64,000 bases of DNA, taken from Wuchereria bancrofti (Eukaryota; Nematoda; Chromadorea; Rhabditida; Onchocercidae). Below, piece after piece: positions 27,843 through 41,100 of this stretch. Below the pieces are notes generated by a model that saw only the letters and a list, made by a program, of their open reading frames with translations, did no database searches and was not told the DNA's origin. The stretch lies in contig SSBO01000001.1 of assembly GCA_005281725.1 (NCBI GenBank), positions 11,037,776-11,101,775 of the forward strand, read 5' to 3'. Every line of letters starts with the position of its first letter. Position 1 is the stretch's first letter. Position numbers and translations under genes: made by a program.

Positions 27843-30082
27843 ATGGAAAGCGTTAAAAAATCAGTAGATAAGGTATGAAAGAAATTTATTTTCTATCTAA
27901 ATACTAAAAAATTTTTCTCATTTTAAATTTCATTTTTAAAGTTTTTAGTTTTCTTTTTTTTAAAGTTTTTTAGAAATTTTGCAACGAAATCAATGAATGG
28001 TGTTTGAGTTATGCTATAAACAAAAATGATTAAATATAAGTTTAAATATTATCATACTTCATTTTAATATTTACAATATATAATGTTTTATCTTAAAATG
28101 ATAGAAATTTTTTATTTACCTAAAATTTTTCTCTTATCTTTTTTCCCACAAATAAATAGATCATTCTGCAAAAAAAAAAAAAAACAAAAAAACAAAAAAA
28201 AAAAGTTGTCAATAAAAAAGGGAGAAATAAGTATGTGCAAATAATAAAGTGTAGAAAAGAAAGGGAAGGGAAATTCTGGGACAAAATTTTGAAAAAAAAA
28301 ATTGTTAAAAATAGCAAAAGAGTATTTCATATAAAATTGCATTTAGTTAGTACATGTGAAGTTTGCTAATTCTGAATCCATTTTTATATGATAAAGTAAT
28401 AAATGCATATTATTAATTTTAATTAATCTCTAATTACATAATTAAATATCTAAAACAATCAGTGCACAATATTAATTTTAATTAATCTCTAATTACATAA
28501 TTAAATATCTAAAACAATCAATACATATTACTAATTTTAATTAATCTCTAATTACATAATTAAATATCTAAAACAATCAATGCATATTACTGATTTTAAT
28601 TAATCTCTAATTACATAATTAAATATCTAAAACAATAAATGCATATTATTAATTTTAATTAATCTCTAATTATCATATACAGTTTATATATACTTCCGAA
28701 TCTCAAATTTGTTGCAAAGTGTTTTGCTTCTTTCTAATAATTCTTTTTTCTTCCTTACTAAAACACTCAATTTGATATCAAAAAACAAAAAAAAAAAATA
28801 AAATAAATAAAGGAGAGGGAAAAACTTTGAACATAATTCAAACTTTTGGATAGAAATATGCATTCTGTATTTGTTTGTAATAATTTTATTTCAAACTAAT
28901 TATGAAATTATAGAATACTCGACCGACAGGTGCTCGACGTCATAGAAAACGTCGAAATAAGCCACCACCAGGTTATGATCAATGGGACGATGAAAATAAA
29001 CAGTATTATCAAGTGATAAATTAATAAACAATATTATCAAGTGATAAATTAATAAACAATATTATCAGTTGATAAATTATCATTGAAAGGAAAAAGGAAA
29101 AAAAAGTGTAAAATTGAAGATTTTTGCTCAGCAAAATTATTATTTGATTAAACAATGATAGAATTAATAGATGAAAATGTGCGATAAATTGGTTTAGAAT
29201 TAATTATGCGACTAAAATAACCTGTAATTGAGTATTTAATTACTTTTGCTAATCACAAAAATATTAGTGCATTAATTTAGAAGTTATTCAAATCAATTGA
29301 CTTAAATAATTATGAATTATGAAGAAAATAGATAAAAATTTGATTATTTGCTTTTCAAATTTTTACTAGCTAAATTATTTTTAAATAATGAATTTTGAAA
29401 TAATTACAATAAAATGGAAAAACTTTAAAATAACATCAAAATAATTTGTTGGAGCAGTAAAAACATTGTAAATATTTTTAGAATTATGAAATTTCAAATG
29501 TTTCAAATCATAGAATTTAGCAATTTAAGAAGTTATTATGAATTATTATGAAAAAATAAAAATCATATATCAAAAAGATATGAAATATTAGTGAAATCAA
29601 ATTTCTCTAGGATGTCACCAATGTTTTACGACAATGGAAAGCTACACGAAAACAGTGTCAACTGCGTCGTTCTACAATTGGATTTTGGCAATATCTTAAG
29701 GTTAAAGGTTAAATACTTATTTAGGAATTTTGTTTTTATTCATTCTCTATTATTTAATCAATTGAGAAATTAAATACTCAAATTTTAGCAGCAATTAAAT
29801 ACTCAAACTTGTTTAATCAATTGAGTTAGCAATTAATCATTTAAACTTACTTGATTAAGCTAGCAATTAATTATTTAAATTTTCCTGAAACAAATGCACA
29901 AGGTTATTATAAAAGGACAAAAAAAGGAAATGAATAAAAAAGGATGTTACAAATTAAGTTCCAATTATTTTTAGTATCAATTAAAAGGACATCCAATGCA
30001 TGCTGATGAAATGAAAGATTATAAAAATGCTTTAGAAGTATTTGCTGGTTTAAAAGGAAGTCAATCGCTTGATTATGATTAA
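27843..30082 (+). CDS. Small basic orphan protein
   Basis: I do not recognise this family. Four exons, all phase 0: 27843-27872, 28914-29012, 29611-29700, 29975-30082, giving 108 residues. The second exon is strongly basic (GARRHRKRRNKPPP) and then acidic/aromatic (YDQWDDENKQYY). The third reads VLRQWKATRKQCQLRR and the last LKGHPMHADEMKDY and GLKGSQSLDYD. The charge pattern would suit a nuclear or nucleic-acid-binding protein, but that is inference. The model rests on consistent splice phases and protein-like composition, not homology. The first intron is long (28 kb region) and holds a 60 bp tandem array, and the second starts inside a 28 bp repeat that copies its own donor site. Confidence 0.55.
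28402..28674. repeat. ~60 bp minisatellite, about 4.5 copies
   Basis: Units begin near ATTAATTTTAATTAATCTC and end near CTAAAACAATCAATGCATA, with 59-60 bp spacing and only a few differences between copies. It lies in intron 1 of the small orphan gene. Confidence 0.9.
28998..29077. repeat. 28 bp repeat spanning a splice donor
   Basis: Three units start at about 28998, 29026 and 29054. The first contains the end of exon 28914-29012 and its donor (TATTATCAA|GTGATA). The second also keeps CAAGTG, and the third has CAGTTG. Confidence 0.85.
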
Positions 30083-33059
30083 TATTATATTTTAATTATC
30101 AGTAATTGATAAAAAGGAATCGATACTATGATATCTTTTATAAATCAATACTGATTTTTCCTTTTTAATTATCAGAATAATTAAATGAAAAAAAAAAAAA
30201 TTGCAATCGTATCGAATAATTCTGAGAAATTTTCATGCAAATAAAATTACCATAAATTATTCGATAAGAATAATATGGTGCATTGAGAAAATTTAATTTC
30301 TCGACTAATTTACGTGGATCATTTTGCGTCAATTTACGTATTTACGTGAATCTTTTTACGTTATATCGATTGAATCTTTGCTATTATTAAATCTATTAAC
30401 TTATGTACATTTTCGCATATTTAAAATAAAATTAGAACGAAATATTGGATTAATGAATAATTTTAGGTTATCTGAATATTACTATACATATTTGTGTAAA
30501 AATGATTTAGAAAATATCTTTACTGAAAAGAAATAAAAAGAGATAAACAGATCAATCAATGATGGGTGACATTTTTTGCTAATGTTAATTGTACTATGAG
30601 ACAAATTATATGTGCGAAGATCAAAGATTAGAATGTAGCAGTATGTAATATTCAGCAAATGAAATTCTTCTGAAGAGTGAAAAATTGAGTTCAAATGGTG
30701 GAAAGAGCAGAGAATATGCATGCATAAATTTGAGGGTAGACAGATGGCTCTTGTCGGAGTTGCTAAAAAAAAAAAATATGATCGTTTTAATGACCGTTGG
30801 TCATTTATTTCAATTCTTTACAATTAGCAATGGAGTTTTATCTACAATTTTATAGTAGAAATTAAACATTGAGAGTGTACATGAAATATTGAAATTATAT
30901 TAGCTTATTTTATTGATGTCTCTTCAAATGGTCATTTCCAAGAAGATATCCTTATCTTCCGGTATGACAAACGACAGATATCCTTATCTTCCGATATGCT
31001 TATTACTGTCGCACATGTCATTTACATGAATCAACTACATATGTCGGAAGAAAAAAGAACAGATAGGAAATGCCGAAAAATCTATGTGTCAGTGATCTAT
31101 GGTCACTCTGTGGTCAGTTTATGATCAAAGTACAAAATCTATAGTTCACTTCTCTTACCATTCAATTTACATTTTCTTCTTTCAAATAATTCAATCATCA
31201 CATATTCATTTTTTAATCACTCCTTTTTCTGATTATTTTTTCACCTCTCAATTCTAGGCTTCTTTGACAACTGTCTTACTTTCTGATATTTCCGCATTCT
31301 TAACCATTTGCGCTTACATATATTTACTTAATTATTTATTTATTTGTTTATTTATGCATGTATTTATCATTTCAGTTATCATTTACTCAACATTACTCAC
31401 ATTTTATTTTAGTACTACAAAATTAATTATTAAATGATAATTATGATTATCTTTTATTTCTAACCTATTTTGCATTTTGGAAAAAGTTCATTGGAAAGGA
31501 AAATGTGTAAAAATCAATAAAATGACATATAAATATAACAGTGTTGTGCGGTTTTAATAGGATATTATCTCATTAAAATGTTAGTAATGAATGAATTGAT
31601 AATTAATCACTGCGAATGATTTTACATAAAATGAAATAGCAAAATTGAATGTTTTTGTGAGAATGAATTTTAGAATTTGTCAATTTCTTTCTCTGAGATT
31701 ATTTTATTTTTTGCAATTTAGGACATTCCAATCTTTTGTACAATTTTCTTAGCGATAAATTAATTGAAAGGTATGGGAAAGACTCCTCTCTGTTCACCTG
31801 GATTTAATCATTTAATTTACTAAATTTGATATGATTCTCCAAATATAAATCTTATCAAATCCATATTCTTATTTTTATTTGTCTTAATGAAAATGTTAAT
31901 GATAAAATTTAAAAGTTTGCGTAGTAGTTCTATATGCCACCTCTATAACACGTGTGAGTAAATTAGATTGTTACGTATCAACTAATTAACAAACTTATCA
32001 TTAATTACATTATAGTTTACTAATTATTCGGAAGCTAATTTGTTGACTTAAAATTTTGTCGTATCGGTAATAGTGATAGAGCAATTTACAAAAAAAAATT
32101 TCATTAAATTTAAAAGTTATAAAATTTTGGAAATCATTATCAGTTCTAGCTAGTCTGTCTAATTAAGTGATCAATCATCGTTAACGCTTTATAGTACTTA
32201 CGTCATACCATAACTAAATTCACGTGAATATATGAAAACATAAATACTTTCATTTTGGTAAATATATGAAAATATAAATACTATGAAAACATAAGTACTT
32301 TCCATTATTGTCTTTTTTCATTTTTTTTATAACTCATTTTCAAATTTATTAATGCAAATCATACAACACATAGTGCGCTCTTATAACTGATTGTTTTCAT
32401 TTTAAAACAAAATTCTAAAAGTTTAAGTTAAATATAAATAATTTCTTATCCATAGCTTCGAAATTTATAAATGTTTTATTTCTCATCCATTAAGGAAATG
32501 TAATTTCTAATAAATAATATTTAAGTTATTTTCAATTTCTGAAACAGTCTATCTCAATATGTATGCTATAATAAATGATTTTTACATGATTTCTTTTTTT
32601 TTTTTTCGTCATTTTTAGTAATTTTTTTGGTATAAAAATTTGGCCAGAAAATGCGAAATAAAAAATATTAATAAGGTTAAGGCACTTCACTGTTAATTTC
32701 TCTTAACGTATTTATTTTTAAGTAATAGTAATTGTTGATATGATTGATATCAAATTACAGAATAATCATCAGCAGTGAGAAATATAATGTGACAACTACA
32801 TGATAACATGATAACTTCAGTTATATTAAAAAACAGGTTATTTTTAAAAGTCTCAGTATTATCATCATTGTATCATGAAGTTTTATGCCAAATCAACCAC
32901 CTGTGTTATACTTTCATTCCTATAATCATAATAAATAATAATAAGCAATAATAATATTAATAATAGTAATGATAATAATAATAATAATAATAATAATAGA
33001 TAATAATAATAAGTAATAAGTAATAATAATAGATGATAATAATAATAATAATAATAATA

Positions 33060-33092
<33 letters not shown>

Positions 33093-33319
33093 ATAATAGA
33101 TAATATTAGTAGTAATAACAATACTAATGACAAATTAGTAATAATAATAAATTAAAGTTAAATTACTTCTTTAACTGTTAATTACTTTTGTTTATGTTGC
33201 AGTGATTGCATCTTTTGTGATATAAATTGGATGATGCATCGAGCAAGAAAAACAACACTTATTATGAGCAAAGATCAACAATTCTTCGTTTTATAATAAA
33301 TATTTCGTTGCATATAACA
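30083..33319. other. Long intergenic region
   Basis: About 3.2 kb without a supported gene. It contains a 17 bp motif GATATCCTTATCTTCCG repeated near 30945 and 30975, and a trinucleotide microsatellite (separate entry). A TTGCAG acceptor-like site near 33197-33202, about 120 bp before the next start codon, could be a trans-splice or 5' UTR acceptor. Confidence 0.45.
32930..33150. repeat. (AAT)n microsatellite
   Basis: About 220 bp of almost uninterrupted AAT/ATA trinucleotides with occasional GAT or AGT variants, directly upstream of the GT92 gene. Confidence 0.9.
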
Positions 33320-36300
33320 ATGTATAACATTTGGAATTCTCGAATACGACTTGCGTGCATTTCATGTTTACTAATATTTCTACGAATTACTTTGGATCAA
33401 TTGCGCATTTATTTAAATAATTCCAAAAGTGGACATTATCAAACAGAAAATGATAATGAAGGAAGTTTCACAAATGATATGGATTATGTATTGGAAACAA
33501 TGCAATATATGCATGATCTTAAACTTGGCAAAGCTGAAATTCGACCAGTAATTGAAGAAGTAATTTTTTTTTTTTCTTTTGAAATTTAAATATTCTATTT
33601 CTGGAATTCTTTTAGACAAAAAGCGATAGAGAAATGCTACATTGATTATTTTGAATAAGGTTTTCTTATGCTAAACTCTTTCCAAGCTATTCGTTATTTC
33701 TAATCATTTAATTAAATAATAAAAATAGACTCTTTATCCGTTATATTATATAAGCAATTTTTAATTTTATTTTTTATTTTTTCATTTTTAGACAAGAAAA
33801 GTAAGAGAGTATTGGTGGAGATGCAAATTAAAAATGCCTAAAGTTGTGATAACAAATGATTGGTTTCAAAATGATGATCTCTATGTATATTCAGCAACTT
33901 ATGATAGACGGCGTAATTCACTTTATCCAAACAATCATATTGTACAGGTAAGTAATACGTAATTCACGTTATCCAATAATCATACTGTATAGATAAGTAA
34001 TACGTAATTCACGTTATCCAATAATCATACTGTATAGATAAGTAATACGTAATTCACGTTATCCAATAATCATACTGTATAGATAAGTAATACGTAACTC
34101 ACGTCATCCAATAATCATACTGTATAGATAAGTAATACGTAGCTCACGTTATCCAATAATCATACTGTATAGATAAGTAATACGTAATTCACGTTATTCG
34201 AGAATTATGTTATACAAAATGAATAATTTCATTTGTCTAAAAAAATTTATACAATTGTAATAAACAATGAGAAAAGATTTCATTTCTTTTCATTAATTTT
34301 ATGAAAGTATTCTAATCATAGTTTTTTCTCCTAAAATTATTATAATAAATGTTAAATTCAACATTTTTCTCATTTATAATTTTTCCCATTTTTTTTTCTT
34401 TTTTTTTTTAAGGTATTAACTATGTCATTTCGATCCATTCCATTAACAGATAAAATATTTTGTAATCTATATGATATGGTTCGTAAACAATCTATTGTTA
34501 CCGAAGGAACAATTCGTGAAATTTGGCAACGAGCCTGGGATCCACGCGATTTCTTTTACATTCCAAATTTGATTAGTTGTCCGATATCGAAATATTTTGA
34601 ATATAGCACAAATTTAACAATTTCATTGAGTAAAATTGCATGTAAAAGTCAGGAAAATTCGGCACAAGTACGAATGTTACCATTAAGAAATGAAAAAAAT
34701 GGAATTGCAGTATGTGTAAAGGTAATACTATTTCAAGGAATTTATTTAAATTTAATCAATCATTTCTATTCATTCAAACTATTAGAAAAAAAAGTAAAAT
34801 AATAAACAATTATTCTTCCATTTTATCATTTAAAATTAAATAATACTTAAATTTTCCAATTTATAGGGCTTAGATTATCTTGATGATAAGCCAGAACGTT
34901 TAGTTGAATGGATTGAAATGCAATTTATTACTGGTGCTGATATGATTACAATATATACTTATTATGTACCACATAAAATGCACCAAGTTTTAAATTACTA
35001 TAGTAAACAAGGAACTGTTACTGTGGTATTATTTTATATTTTATTAAAATATTTCTAGTGATAAAAAATTTGCTTAAATAACGATAAGATTTAAATGAGT
35101 GAACTGTAAATTTTTCATCTAGAATATTTGACTTGTTCAATAATTTTAATTTAAAATCTAATTCTCAAATTCTATAATATGAAGATGTGATTACTTTAAA
35201 AAAAAATACCAGTTAATTTTTAAATTGTTAGATTTTTAGATACCAATTAATCTTCCCGGTGAATCTCCAAATCAAGCATACATCAGAAGTCTTTTCATTT
35301 GGCGAAATAGACAGCAAAAGCGTCGACATGAGTTAATTCCATATAATGATTGTCTCTATAGGTACATATATTATATTAATTAAAATTAAATTTTAATAAA
35401 ATAATTAAAAAATTAATTAAATCATTTCTAGCAATTCTTATTTTATGAATACACACATAATAATTATTATTTGTTTAACTAAAATAATTATCATTTTTAA
35501 GGCATATTAATACTCATAAATTTATTCTAATGCTTGATATCGATGAAGTTATCATACCATTGAAATATGACAATTGGACGACTATGTTGGATGATATCAT
35601 TGATAAATTTTATGATAAAAATTCAAAAAGAACTGAAATCACTTCAATTTCCATTCGAAATGTATTCAAATTTCCTTCTAATGCAAGCTGGTTAAATTCG
35701 TTAATTCCATCTTATATGTATATGCTACGAAATAGACGAAAATCAGAAACAGTAAATAAACCAGGAGAATATGGAAAAGCTTTCATCAAGTATTTTTAAA
35801 TTTAATTTTTTGAATTTGATAATTGCATCTATGTCTTGAAACTGTATTAATTTAATAATGATCAATCATTTACATTATTTTATTCCATTTCTCATTGATT
35901 AAATCTATTAAATATTTAAAAAAAAAATCAAAATTTTCGAATGTTAATCATCAAAAAAAAAATTTTACAAACATACTAAATTTAATTTATTTTGTTTTGC
36001 CTAAAATTATTTTAATTTTTAAATTTTAACCTAAATTAACACAGGTAGAATATAATTATTTTATTCTTTTCATATTTACAATGTTTATCAGCATATTATA
36101 ATCTTTCAATAATAATTAATCACTTGAATAACTCTTAAAATTTTGAATATCTGTAGTTATCAAAGGTTAAGATTTAAATAAAATTTTGAATATCTATAAT
36201 TATCGAAGGTCAAAATTTAAATTTCATACCTTACTTATTATTAGCTAATAAATTGAAAGAAAAAAAAAAGAAATACACTTATGTGAGAATGAAACATTTT

Positions 36301-36619
36301 ACAATTTTTTTGTTTTGTTTTGTTTTTGTCATCTATGTGACAGATTCTTTTTTTTTTTTTTTTCAGTACAAATACAGTTGCTACTGTATTCAATCATTTT
36401 GCCTTACATCGACAGCATGCTAATGTAGCTAACACAATATATGTGGAATCTGATATTGCCATAAAGTTACATTATAAGTCAAAATGTCCTGTGGAATCAA
36501 GAAAACAATGTCAACATTTGGAACGTGTCACCATCGATGACACAACAATGGATCGTTATGCTGAACAATTAATTAGACATGTTACTAAAGTACTCACTCA
36601 TTTACACATTATTGAATAA
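33320..36619 (+). CDS. GT92 (DUF23) family glycosyltransferase
   Basis: Predicted Golgi type II membrane enzyme of family GT92, whose studied members add galactose to N-glycan core fucose. Seven exons: 33320-33559, 33792-33947, 34413-34721, 34867-35025, 35240-35361, 35502-35789, 36367-36619; 1527 nt, 508 residues. A signal anchor is at about residues 9-24 (RLACISCLLIFLRITL) after a short cytoplasmic tail. The catalytic domain shows GLDYLDDKPERLVEWIE, GADMITIYTYY and the LMLDIDEVIIP motif with DxD at about residues 341-343. The C-terminal part has NHFALHR and cysteines near KSKCPVE and KQCQH. The start is the first ATG in frame after upstream near-cognate codons. A TTG-initiated 31-codon extension exists but has no ATG. 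C. elegans BAH-1 and GALT-1 belong to this family; I cannot assign one-to-one orthology. Confidence 0.9.
33913..34200. repeat. 45 bp tandem array seeded on an exon-intron junction
   Basis: About six units. The first (33913-33958) is the last 35 coding bases of GT92 exon 2 plus its donor TACAG|GTAAGTAATAC. The later ones, spaced 45 bp from 33959, lie in the intron. In every intronic unit the donor position reads TATAG-ATAAGT, so the GT is lost and only the first unit can act as donor. Confidence 0.92.
36137..36222. repeat. ~42 bp tandem duplication in the last GT92 intron
   Basis: AAAATTTTGAATATCTGTAG... is repeated as AAAATTTTGAATATCTATAA..., each followed by TTATC(A/G)AAGGT(T/C)AA. Confidence 0.7.
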
Positions 36620-38133
36620 ATTCATTTTTATTTACTTTTTTATACTTTGATCTTTGTCACACAATTTTCTTTAAAAATTTCATTTTGTCAATTATAATTT
36701 TACTATTACTTAATTAATGAAAAGTAAATGTAATTTGAATTATTAAACTATAATTGGTTTAGTACCTTTTCTTTTGTATATTTTGATGTACATTTCATAT
36801 TTGTTTATTATTGTGACATAATACATATATTTTAAACTTTTTTTTTACTTAATGAAGTGATAGTAAAATTAACATTATCTGTGTAAATTTATTCTAATTC
36901 TTTTTTAATCTAAGCAATTGTAGAACATTTTTATTGTTTAATAATTAATTATTAAAACATTAAACGTGTGTATTTCTGATATAAATTTTCCAAATTTTTA
37001 GTCTAATTTTTGCAATAATTTCATTTCATAAATTCTAACTATTAGTAATCTTATCAAAATTTATCTGATAACATATCATAAAGAATTTGATTCAATAAAT
37101 TTGTAAAATCGAATTTTTAGTTTTGTTGCAACTATAACTAAGTTGTAAAGCTTCTAGAAGCAAATTCATTCATACTAGAAGTTTTAACAGCTTTGTCTTT
37201 GTAGGTAATGCTAACGTAAGTGGTGGTATTCGTGGTATACGTGTACTGTAGGCGTAATGGTACGTCATTCTGGACGTATCATTTTAGATTTCAGATATAA
37301 TATCAGGTAGTTGAGTTATTTTGGCGAAGCTACTGCAAAGAGAGACAACCATCTCTATGTCTGAATGAGCATATTGCATTGTGATTAAGAAACCACTCGA
37401 AGTTGCATAGTTTGTAGATATATATTAACACGCTGCGAAAGTTGCAACGCTGAGTCCTGTGCTAGTTGGACTCAGCGAGTGTTGGCAATGATTGACGAAA
37501 TGTTTACTTCGCGGTTTCCACTCGAGATGCGTCCATGTGGGTTTATTTCCTTGGATGTCTGAGCCAACTCCCCTAGCGTAGAGTTACGTATGCCGGTTTG
37601 GGTACGTGGTTGTGGGGAAGTTATTTGGTTCCCTTCACGGAGGGTTGAGTAGTAGAAGTGTAGCTATACTGAAAAAGGTTGCTGTGCACACGGATGGTTT
37701 GCTTGTGTTGTTTGATGAGATTTATTTGGTGATTTTATTTTCTACTAAAAAACCGAATATGGGGTTGTTCATCACTGGTGGCAATATTTTTGTTCTCCAG
37801 GTGGGGACATTTAATGCTTTTAGTGGAAGTGTAGGAAATATCCCACGTCGAAAGGCTTTATCTAAAAGAAAGGGAATAATAGGTATATGGGCAGTTTTTT
37901 TTTTTTTTTTCACATATTTCGTGTTGGGTTATCATGATTTATCAGGAGATTAATGTGATTAAATCAATGATGTATTAGATGGACTAATTTAATCGTACTC
38001 ATGATATGATAAATATTGTTCCTTATCTTTCAAACTTCCATGTCTTCTATGCCAATGCTAAAGTTTTGTCATTTATCACGCTTTGGAGAATTATCTTTAA
38101 TTTACAGGAAGTACAGTAAAACTGAATTGCAAG
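36620..38133. promoter_or_regulatory. Intergenic region with GC-richer island upstream of the Kelch gene
   Basis: The first 550 bp are AT-rich and likely GT92 3' sequence. From about 37195 to 37900 base composition shifts to markedly higher G and C, with several TACGT/ACGT motifs, and a TTTACAG acceptor occurs at about 38101-38107 just before the Kelch start codon. This probably marks the promoter and a 5' untranslated exon. A 115-codon frame at 37606-37953 starts with GTG and shows no family features. Confidence 0.4.
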
Positions 38134-41100
38134 ATGGAGCGTTGGAGAGCAGAAAGCGAATCCAACGAGGTAGTAATTGGTACATTGGAGAGTGAAACTC
38201 ATTTCTGCACTTCCCCATCATCTTCAACTCGACATATCAACAGCAAACAAAGCTGCACGGTTTATAATAATGATAATTTCCCATCTAATGTATTGCGTAG
38301 TCTGAATGCCTTCCGGAAGTTAGTTTTATTTGCTCTTTATCCCTCGCCCCCCACCCCCCTCCCCCCCTCTCCTCATCATAGCAAACTTTTGTGAAACTTG
38401 CATTATTGCACATCATTTCATTAGCTAAATTCCATGCATATTTAGCTCAACTACTCCGGAACTTGCAATTAATCTCTTCTATTTCAGTAAAGAGGCCTAT
38501 GACAGTTGGTAATTGTTGATATTGACCATTTTATTTGATCCATCAATCATAATTTTTCATCCTTTGTCAGAGTTTTATTTTTGTTGTTAATAATTATTCT
38601 ATTGTAGAGATGAACGTTTCTGTGATGTGATTTTGATGGCATCATTGAAACCAGAAGATGGTGCAGAAAGCGATGGAAGTCGGGATGTCAAGATTGTAGC
38701 CCATCGTGCTGTACTTGCTGCAGCATGTCCATATTTTAGCGCAATGTTTAGTGGTGCAATGAAGGAATCAAAACAGGAAAACATATTTCTGAAGGTTCCT
38801 TATCTATTTAAACATTAATATAGGAGGAAAATACTCTATTTTTCCCGTAATTAATGTTTTAATAATAAGCGCCTTTGTCATTTATACACAAGTATTTTCA
38901 TATCTGTATTGTTCATATCGTTTAACTATTAACTTTTCCTGAATTTGCTTCAAATTAAAGGGAATCGATGGAACATCACTGCTTGCGCTCACTGACTATA
39001 TGTATTCTGGTCGCCTAACAATTAATGAGCAAAATGTACAAAGTCTTCTGACAACTGGATCATTGCTTCAGGTTAACCTTTCCATTAGATTAATTCTTTA
39101 TTCTGTGCCTAGATGGGACTTATTATGTGCTTAGATTGCAACTTTAATTTTGACAGTTTACTGTGCTTTTCCTTCATAACGCAGTCTATTTTTACGTATT
39201 TTTATTGATTGTGAGCAGTCGTTCACCTTTCATGTCCTTAAGGCGCTTGCATGTTTTTCACTCTCTTCTATATCTGACATTCTTCACTCATCGGCCATAT
39301 ACGTAAATTCTTTATACATATATGAAACCTGTTATTTGATTTTTCCTAAAAATCTTCACTTTCACAGCTTTCGCTTGCAGATGGCATGTGTGCGTGATGC
39401 ATGTTCCAGATTTCTTCTAGAGCAACTGGATCCATCCAACTGCCTTGGCATTGCAAACTTTGCTGTAGCGCATGGTTGCACACAGCTTGCACATGCTGCC
39501 ACCACATTTGTTCAGCAACATTTCAAGTTTGATATACATCTGTTTAAACAGTTTCACTTATTCTTTTTGTTTCACACGAGGAATCGAAATGACCTTCTTA
39601 CCTCCCAGTAATTCTTGTTTAAATTTTACATATATTTATCTTATAGTCATGTGGTGAAATGTGATGAATTTTTGGCTCTCAGTAAACATCAGGTGATCGA
39701 AATAATCTCATCAGATCATTTAACAACTACGGGTGAAGACAAGGTTTGCAATAAACAGCGTAAACATAGAAATATATTAGGTATTGGGTATGATTTCAGC
39801 ATAGAAGGATAAGTTTTACAATAACCGTAGTGGAAATAAACTGGTTTATGTCAGTTTAATCAGACAAAATTGCCAACTCAAAAATCAAATTGAAAATCTT
39901 TATCATAAGAATGATAAGAAATTTCAGGTTTATGAAGCAGTTGTACGATGGGTAACGCATGATATCTTGAACCGCAGAGATGCATTTCCAGATCTTATGG
40001 CACATGTTCGCTTACCATTGCTACCACGTGACTATTTAACTGATAAAGTGAATATTTACTAATTTTTAGAGCTAGCCATTGCCCTGTTCTTACCGTTGCT
40101 GTCGGTACTAGCCCATTAAATTTTGAGACCAGTGATGCGAATATCTTGGTTTGACAAAAATCAGACTACAAAGAATATTTTCCATTCCATTCAATACGCG
40201 TTGTCTATTGCATCAGAATTTTGATTTTAAATTTTATAGCGTCTTTTTGTTCATGGTATTTTCGGTGTCTGTTGTCTTAAAAGATTTTTAAAAGGTTGAT
40301 CCAGACATTTTGGTTCGACAGAGTTCAGAATGCAAGGATTATCTTTTGGAAGCTTATCGTTATCATTTAAAAGATGAGCGTGGTGAAGAAAATGAACGTA
40401 ACCGTCCGCGGCAGCCGATTCCATTATCGAAGGTAATTTCAATGTTGCAAATAAAGCTTTTCTTGACTAATAATATGCTAAGAACGCGACAGCAAGAATG
40501 GTTCTTTTAGCTTATAATGCTCATTGGTGGTCAAGCGCCTAAAGCTATTGCCAATGTTGATGTATTCGATCTAGATGCCTTACGATGGATGCCATGTAAG
40601 TTCAAAGACTAGAAGGATAAACTTTGATTTAAAACCTGAGAAACTTTGATTAAAGGATACAGCGAATTTAACTTTGGTAATATTTAAATGTTATAGTAAA
40701 TGCTTTACCACAACGTCGCTGTCGCTGTGGTGTCGGGGAGCTGAAAGATTTCGTTTATGCGGTTGGTGGATTTAACGGGTCGTTACGTGTAAAATCTGTA
40801 GATGCCTATGATGTACATACTGATAGGTGGTTCACTGCACCACCGATGGATGCAAGGTATATACATAATTAATAAGAGAAACGTTATCTGGAACGTTACA
40901 TGTTCGTATTCTCAGTATATGTTTTTTCTAACAACATCCCGCATAACCACATGATCGCGGTGTTAAGAAACCAATAGTTAGGTATTAAGAAAAACAAACT
41001 GGTTATTTTCCTAAAACTTTCAAAGATTGCAAAGCATTAAACAATAGTTGGATAAAGCCAAACAATCTAAACCGTTGGCAAAGTTTTTAGGCGAATATTT

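Noticed and set aside
28402..28674. Regularly spaced repeats
   Set aside because: Not CRISPR-like: contiguous tandem units without unique spacers, inside a eukaryotic intron.
30324..30536. 70-codon + frame in the long intergenic region
   Set aside because: AT-rich composition, no splice partners and no recognisable domain.
37606..37953. 115-codon frame upstream of the Kelch gene
   Set aside because: Starts with GTG, contains a poly-F run from a T homopolymer and resembles no family. More likely promoter or UTR.
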